DNA from: Shimia isoporae
Lineage (GTDB): Bacteria > Pseudomonadota > Alphaproteobacteria > Rhodobacterales > Rhodobacteraceae
Assembly (NCBI RefSeq): GCF_004346865.1
Contig: NZ_SMGR01000005.1
Span: 171,928-235,927 of the forward strand
Length of the DNA stretch: 64,000 bases
Direction: 5' to 3'
Positions 9,121 through 18,870 of the stretch are shown here, one piece after another; the stretch's first letter is position 1; the number at the start of each line of letters is the position of its first letter. The position numbers were made by a program, and so were the translations under genes. Under the pieces are notes generated by a model, which saw nothing but the letters and a program-made list of their open reading frames with translations, searched no databases and was not told the DNA's origin.

Positions 9121-9388
9121 CTGAAACCAAATCGAAACCCTTTTACGTCAAGAACCCAATCAGGACAGGCACAGTCGATCAATCTCAAGAACGATTCTCT
9201 GTGTCTCGGCAATGGTACAAACCAATGCCACTTCCTAGGCTCGGCAATCCCGTCGGCCGCTCTATAGCCCGGACTCATTTAGATGACGGGTGAAAGTTCG
9301 CAGAATGCGGGGCGAAAGCACCAGATGGTGCCGACGTCTATTCAGACAGAAAGTTTGAGACCGAAATTGATCGATTGGAGGATGTACC
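9121..9388. other. Intergenic region before flp3
   Basis: About 270 bases without a convincing gene between the flp2 terminator and flp3. It ends with the ribosome binding site TTGGAGG, 7 bases from the flp3 ATG. Since a terminator precedes it, it probably carries a separate promoter for flp3 and flp4. No specific promoter element could be assigned. Confidence 0.4.
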
Positions 9389-9592
9389 ATGATCAAGTTT
9401 TTCAAGAACTTTCGTAAGGAAGAAACCGGTGCTGTCACCGTGGATTGGGTTGTTCTGACTGCAGCAGTTGTCGGCTTGGCCGTTGCTGCTTACAGCGCGA
9501 TCGAAACTCAGACTGCAAACCTTGCAGGCGCGACTGCGGATACGCTGTCGACCCAAGACGCAGCTCCGACCGCGATCCCGACCACTCCGTAA
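9389..9592 (+). CDS. Flp-type pilin 3
   Basis: A 67-residue pilin related to pilins 1 and 2 but diverged, mainly in the tail (ATADTLSTQDAAPTAIPTTP) and at the leader end (RKEETG). The leader is 14 residues and the mature start is AVTVDWVVLTAAVVGLAVAA, with the same Asp/Trp at +5/+6. It is preceded by its own intergenic region and followed by a long hairpin rather than a terminator. This makes it a possible variant or minor pilin. Confidence 0.88.
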   Translation: MIKFFKNFRKEETGAVTVDWVVLTAAVVGLAVAAYSAIETQTANLAGATADTLSTQDAAPTAIPTTP

Positions 9593-9612
9593 TTTGGCGT
9601 GGTGACACATAA

Positions 9613-9647
9613 GTTTGCGTGGGCGCCAGCGTGACGCCCACGTAAAC
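9613..9647 (+). promoter_or_regulatory. Long hairpin between flp3 and flp4
   Basis: A 13-bp stem with one G-U pair (GTTTGCGTGGGCG / CGCCCACGTAAAC) and a 9-base loop, with no T-run after it. It probably protects or processes the flp3 mRNA rather than stopping transcription. Confidence 0.5.
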
Positions 9648-9689
9648 TCCAAATCCGATGTTCAAAGCGACATCACCGAGGAGAATGAC

Positions 9690-9893
9690 ATGTACAATTT
9701 TGTTAAACGCTTTCGCAAAGATGACACGGGTGCCGTTACGGTAGACTGGGTTGTTTTGACAGCAGGTGTCGTTGGCCTCGCAATCGGCGCTTTTGCAGCC
9801 ATCGAATCCAACACGGCGATTCTTGCAGGTGGAACAGCGGACACTGTCGCCGCACAGGAAGCAGCACCGACAACAATCCCGACAACTCCTTAA
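9690..9893 (+). CDS. Flp-type pilin 4
   Basis: A 67-residue pilin and the most divergent of the four: leader MYNFVKRFRKDDTG, helix AVTVDWVVLTAGVVGLAIGA, tail ending TTIPTTP. The Asp/Trp at +5/+6 after the cleavage Gly is kept. The ATG at 9690 is chosen for GAGGAG 5-10 bases upstream; the frame is open to 9615, but that extension runs through the hairpin. A strong hairpin terminator follows before cpaB. Confidence 0.87.
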   Translation: MYNFVKRFRKDDTGAVTVDWVVLTAGVVGLAIGAFAAIESNTAILAGGTADTVAAQEAAPTTIPTTP

Positions 9894-9912
9894 ACCGGAG
9901 TTCGCGCTTTCA

Positions 9913-9947
9913 AAAAGGGACCTTGCCTTGCCGGCATGGTCCCTTTT
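9913..9947 (+). terminator. Hairpin terminator after flp4
   Basis: A perfect 10-bp inverted repeat, AAAAGGGACC / GGTCCCTTTT, with a short inner GCC/GGC stem. It has an A-tract on the 5' side and a T-tract on the 3' side, giving a bidirectional-type intrinsic terminator between the pilin genes and cpaB. Confidence 0.7.
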
Positions 9948-10148
9948 GCTCATTCTGGCTCCCTGAGGTGCCAGATCGCGGTTGCCAGACAGGCACCAAT
10001 ACAGCGAATTCGACCGGATTTCTGCCGTTTCGTCACAAAACGACACCGCCCAATCCCTCAAATCGCCACAATTGCCTGTCACTGAGGACAATGAGCACAC
10101 GTCCGTCGGCCTTTTGCCTTCGGTTCAAAAACAACGAGGTGAAACGTC

Positions 10149-11006
10149 ATGCGAGCGATTTTTGCTGCTGTCTTGCTAGTGGGTCTCGGGATCGCGGGTT
10201 TTGCGGTCTACATGGCCCAGGACTACATCAACCGGGTCGAATCCGCACATGCGCAGGAACGGGCGGCACGCCCAGCTATCGAACTCGTCGAAGGCTTTGT
10301 GGTCTCTCGTCCGATGAAATACGGCGAAACGCTTGAGCCCAAGGATCTTTTGCGCGTCCAGTGGCCCAAGAAAGCCATGCCCGAGGGCATGTTCCTGAAA
10401 GCCGAAGAGATCTTTCCGCCCAATGACGACCGTCGTCGCGTAATCCTGCGCAGCATGGAAAAAGGCGAGCTTCTGATCGCGGCAAAAGTGACCAAGCCTG
10501 GCCAACATGCGGGCATCACGTCTCGCCTCGCGCCCGGCCAACGTGCCTTCACGATCAAAGTCGACGCGACCTCAGGCGTGTCAGGCTTCCTCCGTCCCGG
10601 CGACCGTGTGGACGTACTGTGGACCGGAACACCGAGCGGCAAGCGCGAGCGCGGCGAAATCACCAAACTGATCGACGCCAACGTTCAGATCGTGGCCATC
10701 GACCAATCCACCAACGAGGAAGAAGAGGCTGGCCGCGTTGCGCGCACCGTGACCGTTTCCGGTACTCTTAACCAGGTCGCCGCACTGGAACTTGCCCAGC
10801 AAACCGGCCGCCTGTCGCTGAGCCTTGTCGGCGCGACCGATGACTCCGTATCCGCGGCCGTCGAAATCGACCAGCACCAGCTGCTCGGCATAGTCGAAGA
10901 AGAGGTCATCGAGGAAGTGGTCGAGGTGGAAGAAGAGCGCGTCTGCACCATCCGCACCCGCAAGGGCGCCGAGGTTGTGCAGATCCCGATCCCCTGCACC
11001 AACTGA
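10149..11006 (+). CDS. cpaB: CpaB/RcpC, tad pilus assembly periplasmic protein
   Basis: A membrane-anchored periplasmic protein of the tad machine that works with the CpaC secretin. The 285-residue product begins with one transmembrane helix (MRAIFAAVLLVGLGIAGFAVY). A SAF domain follows (about residues 50-115, containing SRPMKYGETLEPKDLL and LRSMEKGELLIAAKV), then the RcpC/CpaB domain with GQRAFTIKVDATSGVSGFLRPGDRVDVLW. The C-terminal 50 residues are highly acidic (EEEVIEEVVEVEEER) and then end in a short segment with two cysteines, which is unusual. Its ribosome binding site is GAGGTG. A terminator directly follows the gene. Confidence 0.93.
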   Translation: MRAIFAAVLLVGLGIAGFAVYMAQDYINRVESAHAQERAARPAIELVEGFVVSRPMKYGETLEPKDLLRVQWPKKAMPEGMFLKAEEIFPPNDDRRRVILRSMEKGELLIAAKVTKPGQHAGITSRLAPGQRAFTIKVDATSGVSGFLRPGDRVDVLWTGTPSGKRERGEITKLIDANVQIVAIDQSTNEEEEAGRVARTVTVSGTLNQVAALELAQQTGRLSLSLVGATDDSVSAAVEIDQHQLLGIVEEEVIEEVVEVEEERVCTIRTRKGAEVVQIPIPCTN

Positions 11007-11040
11007 CACGGCCGTCGCTCAAAACAGATTTTTCTTTCTC

Positions 11041-11068
11041 AAAGGCGCCTTCGGGCGCCTTTGTTTTG
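11041..11068 (+). terminator. Intrinsic terminator after cpaB
   Basis: AAAGGCGCC-TTCG-GGCGCCTTT is a perfect 9-bp stem closed by a stable UUCG loop and followed by GTTTTG. It is a textbook intrinsic terminator and splits cpaB from cpaC. Confidence 0.85.
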
Positions 11069-11206
11069 TATTTATGTGGCATCGTTCCCACATTCATTGC
11101 AGCCGCGAAACCATTGATTCTTGCAAAAATTCCGGAACTGGCGCACAGTGACGCCAATCGTGGGCGTAAGATCCACAAACCGAGGCGTGATCGAGAGGCA
11201 GGTCAC

Positions 11207-12604
11207 ATGACATATCTACGTTTTTTCAAGGCGGCCCTGCTGGGCTTCGCCGTGGGGGTCGTGCCGTTGGTATCGGCTCCTGTTCAGGCAGAAACACTGC
11301 GCGTTGTGCGTTCAGGCACTTCGTCGACACTGGGCGTTCCCATGAACCGCGCGGTTGTGGTCGAAAGCGACGTTCCCTTTGCGGAATTGTCGATTGCGAA
11401 CCCCGCCATCGCGGACATTTCGTCTCTGTCCGATCGAACCATCTATGTTCTTGGCAAATCGCCGGGTCGCACGACGCTGACCCTGCTGGATGCCACCGGA
11501 AAGCTGATTACGAACGTCGAAGTCAGCGTCGCTCCGGATATTTCCGAATTCAAGGAACGGCTTCAGCAAATCCTTCCAGGAGAGAAGATCGAGGTTCGCA
11601 CTGCCAACGACGGCATCGTTCTTTCGGGGGTTGTTTCCTCTTCCCAGCGCCTTCAGCGTGCGCTTGATCTGGCACAGCGTTACGCACCTGAACGTGTCTC
11701 CAACCTTATGGTTGTTGGCGGCGTACAACAGGTCATGCTCAAAGTTCGCTTCGCAGAAATGCAGCGCACTGTGGCCAAATCGCTTGGAGCGGGTTTCTCG
11801 CTCTCCGACGGCACCAGCTCCATCGCGACCGGCGGTTTCCTCCGGGGTGTAGATGACAATGGCAACCTGCAACTGCAAGACGGATCCGCAGGTGGCGCAA
11901 TCTTCCGTTTCACCTCTGGTTCTTTCTCTGTCGGAATCCTGCTGGAAGCTCTCGAAGCCAAAGGTGTTGTACGCACCCTCGCAGAACCAAACCTGACCGC
12001 CCTCTCCGGCCAGGAAGCAAAGTTCCTCGCGGGCGGCGAATACCCCATCCCCGTAGCACAGGACGGCGGCGAAATTTCTGTTGAATTCAAACCGTTTGGC
12101 GTCGAGATGAACTTCATCCCGCGTGTTGTTGACAGCGATCTGATCAACCTCGAACTTCAAGCCGCAGTTTCCTCGCTTGATACCGCCAACGGCTATTCAG
12201 ACGGTGTTCGCACAATCGCAGCCTTTAAACGTCGCGAAGCCGCAACAACCGTTGAACTGCGGGATGGCGAGAGCTTCGCAATTGCAGGTTTGTTGCAGGA
12301 CGACTTCTCAGACAGCAACTCGCAGGTACCTTGGATTGGCGATGTTCCAGTGCTCGGCGCACTGTTCCGCAGCGCGGACTTCCAGCGTTCGCAATCGGAA
12401 CTGGTGATCATCGTAACCGCGCACCTTGTTACCCCGACGCGCGGCGAGGCTCTGGCCCTGCCAACCGACCGGGTCAAACCGCCTACAGAACAGGAACTCT
12501 TCCTCTTCGGTCACGTGACCGGCGGCGAGAAAAAGCAAAAAGGCGCCGCGGGTGAAGTCGCGAAACAAGACTTCTCCGGCTCCTACGGCTACGTAATGGA
12601 CTAA
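11207..12604 (+). CDS. cpaC: CpaC/RcpA, tad pilus outer-membrane secretin
   Basis: Forms the outer-membrane channel through which the tad pilus leaves the cell. The 465-residue product has a signal peptide (MTYLRFFKAALLGFAVGVV to VQAET), the N-terminal pilus-formation domain (VPFAELSIANPAIADISSLS, LGKSPGRTTLTLLD), a BON-like segment (about 100-150) and the secretin beta-domain from about residue 175, including VVRTLAEPNLTALSGQEAKF, GGEYPIPV and VPWIGDVPVLGALF near the end. The ATG at 11207 is chosen for the signal peptide; the frame is open to 11066 but that part would cover the cpaB terminator. Confidence 0.94.
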   Translation: MTYLRFFKAALLGFAVGVVPLVSAPVQAETLRVVRSGTSSTLGVPMNRAVVVESDVPFAELSIANPAIADISSLSDRTIYVLGKSPGRTTLTLLDATGKLITNVEVSVAPDISEFKERLQQILPGEKIEVRTANDGIVLSGVVSSSQRLQRALDLAQRYAPERVSNLMVVGGVQQVMLKVRFAEMQRTVAKSLGAGFSLSDGTSSIATGGFLRGVDDNGNLQLQDGSAGGAIFRFTSGSFSVGILLEALEAKGVVRTLAEPNLTALSGQEAKFLAGGEYPIPVAQDGGEISVEFKPFGVEMNFIPRVVDSDLINLELQAAVSSLDTANGYSDGVRTIAAFKRREAATTVELRDGESFAIAGLLQDDFSDSNSQVPWIGDVPVLGALFRSADFQRSQSELVIIVTAHLVTPTRGEALALPTDRVKPPTEQELFLFGHVTGGEKKQKGAAGEVAKQDFSGSYGYVMD

Positions 12605-12615
12605 GGGAAAAGAGC

Positions 12616-13272
12616 ATGTTCAAGAAAATTGCAGCCCTGGCCGTCCTCTTTGTAAGCGCATGCTCAGATGGTGACGGTGCCTTTGTACCGTCGTTCTATC
12701 GCGAAGCAGGTGCCGTGATTGACACCGAGAGTTTCGGTGCAGCCGTTAACAACAATATTGGTGTTCACAACGGCGAACGCAGCTACGTTCTGTCTCTGGC
12801 AACCCGCTTTGCAGAAGAAGTCGACAGCACCGTTAACTTCGAGTTCGACAGCGCTGTCGTTGACGCAACAGCCATGCCGATCCTGAACGAACAGGCAAAC
12901 TGGATCCGTCAGTTCCCCGAAGTGCGCTTCCGGGTTTATGGCCATACAGATGCCGTCGGTAGCGCAGGCTACAACAAGGCCCTCGGCATGCGTCGCGCGC
13001 GTGCCGTGGTAAACTATCTCGTGTCACAAGGTGTAGAGCGTAACCGCCTCGAAGCTGTGGTGTCGCTTGGCAAAACGCAGCCATTGATCGTCACTCAGGG
13101 CCGCGAACGCAAAAACCGCCGCACGGTGACCGAAGTTACAGGTTTTGTTGACCGTCATCCTACAGTCCTGGACGGCAAGTATGCTCAAATTATCTACCGT
13201 GATTACGTCGCAAGCGGCGTACCGAGGTCAGGTCTTTCGGGTCTGTCTTCCGGATCTGAAGAAGGCGGATGA
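12616..13272 (+). CDS. OmpA-family peptidoglycan-binding lipoprotein of the tad locus
   Basis: A 218-residue protein starting MFKKIAALAVLFVSACSDG. VSAC is a lipobox, so Cys16 is likely lipidated. From about residue 65 there is an OmpA C-terminal domain, with NFEFDSAVVDATAMPIL, VYGHTDAVGSAGYNKALGMR and RRARAVVNYL, which binds diaminopimelate in peptidoglycan. It is 11 bases downstream of cpaC, followed by a terminator. OmpA-like proteins occur in many tad loci and are thought to tie the secretin to the wall; the precise role here is inferred. Confidence 0.88.
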   Translation: MFKKIAALAVLFVSACSDGDGAFVPSFYREAGAVIDTESFGAAVNNNIGVHNGERSYVLSLATRFAEEVDSTVNFEFDSAVVDATAMPILNEQANWIRQFPEVRFRVYGHTDAVGSAGYNKALGMRRARAVVNYLVSQGVERNRLEAVVSLGKTQPLIVTQGRERKNRRTVTEVTGFVDRHPTVLDGKYAQIIYRDYVASGVPRSGLSGLSSGSEEGG

Positions 13273-13300
13273 TAAACACATAAGTTTCAACCACTTAAAG

Positions 13301-13327
13301 GCCAGCACTCCCCGTGCTGGCTTTTTT
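13301..13327 (+). terminator. Intrinsic terminator after the OmpA-like gene
   Basis: GCCAGCAC / GTGCTGGC, an 8-bp perfect stem with a 5-base loop, is followed by six T. It ends the cpaC-ompA transcript. cpaE then starts 232 bases downstream and probably has its own promoter. Confidence 0.88.
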
Positions 13328-13559
13328 CGTTGCGGAAACGATTGTATTCAATTCTCTCGATCGTCGCACAATTCCGCACAATTTCGGTTTTTTGGCCCCA
13401 ATGTTGCCCAACTTGCAGGTGACTTTCACATCATCGGGGAAAGTATGTCCGCACAGAGTCGGTCATTTCACATCCGAGGAATAAGGGGGGCCGCGCAGGT
13501 TTTGTGCCGAGTCTCCGGAAAAAAGTACGCGGGAACCGCGAAGAAGGAACTTGAGGCTG

Positions 13560-14807
13560 ATGTCGAGTAACGAGCCGATGCAGACAGAACCAAGTCCGAT
13601 CCTGGCATGTACCATTTGCCGGGACGTTCAGAACTTTGAGCTTCTGATCGTGGACATGGAAGAGGCTCTGGGTGAGCAATGGGGTGACCTCGGGTTCGAG
13701 GACGCTATTCCCTTTATGGCGCAACCTGATGCGCAACACCTTGAATTTATTGCACTTGCCATCGACGATATGGATGAAGACGACCTCGACGTGCTGACCA
13801 ACATCATCACCGAGGCCCGTAACCGAAACATTCGCATCCTTCTCATTGCCGAAGACGTTACACCCGCATCCCTGCACCATCTTCTGCGACATGGCGCTGA
13901 CGAATTTATTCCCTACCCCATTCCGCCAGGTGAACTTCAGGCCGCGATCGACAAGATCCGCTCGGCCCCGGTCGAGCCTGAAATCGAGCAGCCCCAGCAG
14001 ACTGTGAAACTATCGTCGAACGGCGAATCGCGCGAAGGCGTGGTGATTGCCGTTCACGGGTTGGCTGGCGGGACCGGTGCGACAACACTTGCCGTGAATC
14101 TCGGTTGGGAACTCGCCAACATCGACAAAAAGAAATCTCCATCCGTCTGCCTGCTGGACTTCGACCTTCAGTTCGGCACTGTGTCCACCTATCTTGATCT
14201 GCCACGCATCGAAGCCGTTTTTGAGCTGATCACCGATACCGATAGCATGGACAGCGACAGCTTTGGCCAGGCTCTGCAGACCTACGAAGACAAACTTCAC
14301 GTACTGACAGCGCCCGCCGACGTGATCCCTATGGATCTCATCTCCCCCGAAGATGTCGAGCGCATCATCGACATGGCGCGTCAGCATTATGACTATGTGA
14401 TCATCGACATGCCCTCGACGCTTGTCGTCTGGTCCGAGGTCATTCTTCAGGCCGCACACGTCTATTTCGCGACAATGGAAATCGACATGCGTTCTGCCCA
14501 GAACGCAATGCGCATCAAGCGCGCCTTCCAGGCAGAAGATCTACCGTTCGAAAAACTGCGCTACGTCATGAACCGCGCGCCGAAATTCACTGATCTCGCG
14601 GGCAAAAGCCGCGTGAAACGTCTGGCCGAGAGCCTCGATATCTCCATCGACCTCAACATGCCCGACGGATCACGTCAGGTGATGCAGGCGTCTGACCATG
14701 GCCAGCCGCTGGCCATGAACGCGCCTAAAAATCCCCTCCGCAAGGAGATCGCAAAACTCGCAAAGTCCCTGCTCGATCTGGACCAGACCGACGATCAGGC
14801 AGCGTGA
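13560..14807 (+). CDS. cpaE: CpaE/TadZ, tad pilus localisation ATPase
   Basis: A MinD/ParA-like protein that places the tad machine at the pole. The 415-residue product has an N-terminal receiver-like domain (about 1-125, with IRILLIAEDVTPASLHHLLR and GADEFIPYPI) and a C-terminal ATPase domain from about 155. The Walker A region reads HGLAGGTGATTLAVNL, without the usual lysine, as in other CpaE proteins. CLLDFDLQFGTVSTYLDLP and YDYVIIDMPST are the switch and Walker B regions. The ATG at 13560 is chosen over an in-frame TTG at 13551. It starts the cpaE-cpaF-tadB-tadC operon. Confidence 0.92.
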   Translation: MSSNEPMQTEPSPILACTICRDVQNFELLIVDMEEALGEQWGDLGFEDAIPFMAQPDAQHLEFIALAIDDMDEDDLDVLTNIITEARNRNIRILLIAEDVTPASLHHLLRHGADEFIPYPIPPGELQAAIDKIRSAPVEPEIEQPQQTVKLSSNGESREGVVIAVHGLAGGTGATTLAVNLGWELANIDKKKSPSVCLLDFDLQFGTVSTYLDLPRIEAVFELITDTDSMDSDSFGQALQTYEDKLHVLTAPADVIPMDLISPEDVERIIDMARQHYDYVIIDMPSTLVVWSEVILQAAHVYFATMEIDMRSAQNAMRIKRAFQAEDLPFEKLRYVMNRAPKFTDLAGKSRVKRLAESLDISIDLNMPDGSRQVMQASDHGQPLAMNAPKNPLRKEIAKLAKSLLDLDQTDDQAA

Positions 14808-14822
14808 ACCGGAGTAAGTTAG

Positions 14823-16301
<1,479 letters not shown>

Positions 16302-16306
16302 AGACC

Positions 16307-17275
16307 ATGCCATTTTCTCCCGAACTGCTTGTTTATGGTGCTATTTTTGTCGGGGTCTTCTTCCTCGTCGAAGGCGTCTATCTGACAATTTTTGGTAAAT
16401 CGATCAGCCTCAATAGCCGTGTGAACCGGCGTCTTGAGATGATGGACAAAGGCGCGCGCCGCGATGAAGTGCTGGAGCAGCTCCGCAAGGAGATGAGCCA
16501 ACACGGCGAAAACAAGTCTATCCCGCTTTATTCTCTTCTCGCGGAGAAAGCGCAAAAGGCCGCGATCGCCTTCACGCCACAACAGCTGATCCTGATGATG
16601 GCCGGCATGTCTGTCTTTGCCTTCTTGGGCCTCTCCGTCGGCACCAGCACCACTCTGATTGTGCGCATTGCGATCTCTGCAATGGTCGGCGTTGGCGGCG
16701 TCTACACCTGGGTATCGATGAAAGCCGGAAAGCGGATTTCCCTGATTGAAGAACAATTGCCTGACGCGATCGAACTGATGGTGCGCAGCTTGAAAGTTGG
16801 CCATCCGTTTTCTTCGGCGATCCAGATCGTCTCAAAGGAAATTGACGATCCTCTGGCCACGGAATTTGGCGTGATCGCAGACGAAAGCGCCTATGGCCGT
16901 GACGTTGGCGAAGCCCTTAAAGACATGGCCGAACGCCTTGATATGCAGGACTTGCGCTTCCTCGCTGTGGCCGTGACCATCCAGCAGCAGTCCGGTGGTA
17001 ACCTCGCCGAAATTCTGGCTGGTCTGTCCAAAGTGATCCGTGCCCGCTTCCGCCTGTTCCGCCGTGTGAAAGCGATTACCGCCGAGGCAAAATGGTCCGG
17101 CAAGTTCCTGTCCGGTTTCCCGGTCGCGGCGCTGATCTTTATCAACCTGACAGACCCGCACTACTACGACGACGTGAAGACCCATGAAATGTTTATTCCG
17201 GGCTGTATCGCCGTGGGTCTGTTCCTGGCCGCCAACCTGTTCGTGATGCGCATGCTCACAAACATCAAAGTCTGA
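16307..17275 (+). CDS. tadB: TadB, inner-membrane platform protein
   Basis: A 322-residue protein that forms the inner-membrane platform of the tad pilus with TadC. There is an N-terminal transmembrane helix (LLVYGAIFVGVFFLVEGVYL), two adjacent helices at about residues 90-135, the T2SF/GspF domain with EEQLPDAIELMVRSLKVGHP and GGNLAEILAGLSKVIR, and C-terminal helices ending in FLAANLFVMRMLTNIKV. It starts 5 bases after cpaF and ends 13 bases before tadC. Confidence 0.94.
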   Translation: MPFSPELLVYGAIFVGVFFLVEGVYLTIFGKSISLNSRVNRRLEMMDKGARRDEVLEQLRKEMSQHGENKSIPLYSLLAEKAQKAAIAFTPQQLILMMAGMSVFAFLGLSVGTSTTLIVRIAISAMVGVGGVYTWVSMKAGKRISLIEEQLPDAIELMVRSLKVGHPFSSAIQIVSKEIDDPLATEFGVIADESAYGRDVGEALKDMAERLDMQDLRFLAVAVTIQQQSGGNLAEILAGLSKVIRARFRLFRRVKAITAEAKWSGKFLSGFPVAALIFINLTDPHYYDDVKTHEMFIPGCIAVGLFLAANLFVMRMLTNIKV

Positions 17276-17288
17276 AGAGGAAAGCACC

Positions 17289-18263
17289 ATGACCACAATG
17301 GAAGCCCTCAAGCTGATGCTCACCGACATGCTCGGCCCGAACGGTCCGATGATTGCAGCCGGTGTGATGATTGCCTTCTTCAGCCTTGCGCTTATTCCCC
17401 TGATCATCGCCCGTCGCGACGATCCGATTGAAAAGCTCAAGCGCGCTCAATCGGGTGCCTCTTCCAAAGATGGCAAAAAGGAACAGCTGCGCCGCAAGTC
17501 GTCCAACGCCAAACTGGACAAGTACAAGGCATTCCTCGAACCGCAGAACGCTGAAGAACTGTCCTCGGTTCGGCTGAAACTTATGCAGGCGGGTTACCCG
17601 TCCCGCGACGCTGTTCGTGCTTATCACCTTGCGCAAATGGTGCTTGGCATTCTGGGCCTGGCCATTGGTGTTGCCTATTTCGTTACCGTCAAACAGACCG
17701 AAGCCTCGACACTCAAAGATATGCTGATGTGGATTTTCATCCCGGGTGGTGCAGGCTACATGCTTCCCAAATACTGGGTCACACGCCGCGTCGAAGCCCG
17801 CAAGGAAGAGATCACCGCAGGTTTCCCTGACAGCCTCGACATGATGCTTGTTTGCGTCGAAGCAGGTCAGTCTTTGGACCAGTCCATCGTCCGCGTTGCC
17901 GAAGAACTGCGTGCTTCCTATCCGGCATTGTCCCATGAGTTTCAGATCGTTGCCCATGAAATGAAAGCAGGTAAGGACAAAGCTCAAGTCCTTGGCGACA
18001 TGGGCGAACGCTGTGGCGTACAGGATGTAAGCTCCTTTGTGACCGTCCTGATCCAGTCATCCACCTTCGGTACCTCGATTGCCGACGCCCTGCGCGTCTA
18101 CGCGGGTGAAATGCGTGACAAACGGGTGATGCGTGCAGAAGAAGCCGCAAACAAGTTGCCAACCAAAATGACGCTTGCCACAATGATGCTGACGGTGCCG
18201 CCGCTCCTGATCATTCTGGTTTCCCCTTCGGTTGTCGGGATCACGAGTTTCGGGGCACAATAA
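17289..18263 (+). CDS. tadC: TadC, inner-membrane platform protein
   Basis: A 324-residue partner of TadB. N-terminal helix GPMIAAGVMIAFFSLALIPLII, a cytoplasmic region, a helix pair at about 115-165, then the T2SF domain with FPDSLDMMLVCVEAGQSLDQ, MKAGKDKAQVLGDMGERCGV and TSIADALRVYAGEMRDKRV, and a final helix near LATMMLTVPPLLIILVSPSV. The ribosome binding site is GAGGAAAG. It ends the tight cpaE-cpaF-tadB-tadC block; tadD follows after 19 bases. Confidence 0.94.
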   Translation: MTTMEALKLMLTDMLGPNGPMIAAGVMIAFFSLALIPLIIARRDDPIEKLKRAQSGASSKDGKKEQLRRKSSNAKLDKYKAFLEPQNAEELSSVRLKLMQAGYPSRDAVRAYHLAQMVLGILGLAIGVAYFVTVKQTEASTLKDMLMWIFIPGGAGYMLPKYWVTRRVEARKEEITAGFPDSLDMMLVCVEAGQSLDQSIVRVAEELRASYPALSHEFQIVAHEMKAGKDKAQVLGDMGERCGVQDVSSFVTVLIQSSTFGTSIADALRVYAGEMRDKRVMRAEEAANKLPTKMTLATMMLTVPPLLIILVSPSVVGITSFGAQ

Positions 18264-18282
18264 CAACTGACTGATTGTGCCG

Positions 18283-18840
18283 ATGCTTCGGGCCCTTGCC
18301 CTACTGACCACCACATTATTCCTGGCCGCCTGTCTTTCGGGCGGTCAGGATTTTTCACCTGAAAGCCCTTTTGCTCCCTCAGTGGACACATCCAAAGATG
18401 CCGTCGACCCGGTTCTCGTGGGCTGGCGCCTCATGGAAGCGGGCGAATTTGAACTGGCGTTGCAATCGTTTTACCGTGCCGCCGCGGAACACGGTACGAC
18501 GCCGGATCTTCTCGCTGCCGCAGGCACCGCTAATCTGGGCTTGGGTCGCCTTGGACAGGCCGAAGACCTGCTGCGCCAGTCGCTCGACATAGAGCCCAAC
18601 CACGCGGAAACATGGAATAACCTCGGCGTTGTGCTGATGGAGCAGGACAAATTGCCCGAAGCGGAACTGGTTCTGAAAAAGGCTTATGCGCTCGATAATG
18701 GCGAAAGTGACTCAATTCGGGATAATTTGCGCTTAGCACTCGCAAAAGCAGAAAATCCTGCTTATGATAGCGAAAAAACACAAGAATATAAATTGGTGCG
18801 TCGGGGCAGTAGCGATTACCTGATCCGGCAAACACCATAA
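18283..18840 (+). CDS. tadD: TadD-like TPR lipoprotein
   Basis: A 185-residue lipoprotein. The leader MLRALALLTTTLFLAAC ends in an LAAC lipobox, and about three tetratricopeptide repeats follow (residues 45-150, for instance GWRLMEAGEFELALQSFYRA and AETWNNLGVVLMEQDKLPEA). In tad loci, TadD is a pilotin-like lipoprotein helping the secretin. The ATG at 18283 is taken although no clear ribosome binding site is seen; an in-frame GTG lies at 18277. It continues the tadC operon. Confidence 0.85.
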   Translation: MLRALALLTTTLFLAACLSGGQDFSPESPFAPSVDTSKDAVDPVLVGWRLMEAGEFELALQSFYRAAAEHGTTPDLLAAAGTANLGLGRLGQAEDLLRQSLDIEPNHAETWNNLGVVLMEQDKLPEAELVLKKAYALDNGESDSIRDNLRLALAKAENPAYDSEKTQEYKLVRRGSSDYLIRQTP

Positions 18841-18870
18841 ACGAGGTCGAAGCAGTAAGGGACGCACACT

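Noticed and set aside
11312..12160. 282-codon minus-strand frame antisense to cpaC
   Set aside because: Shadow of the secretin gene, which has signal peptide and secretin motifs on the plus strand.
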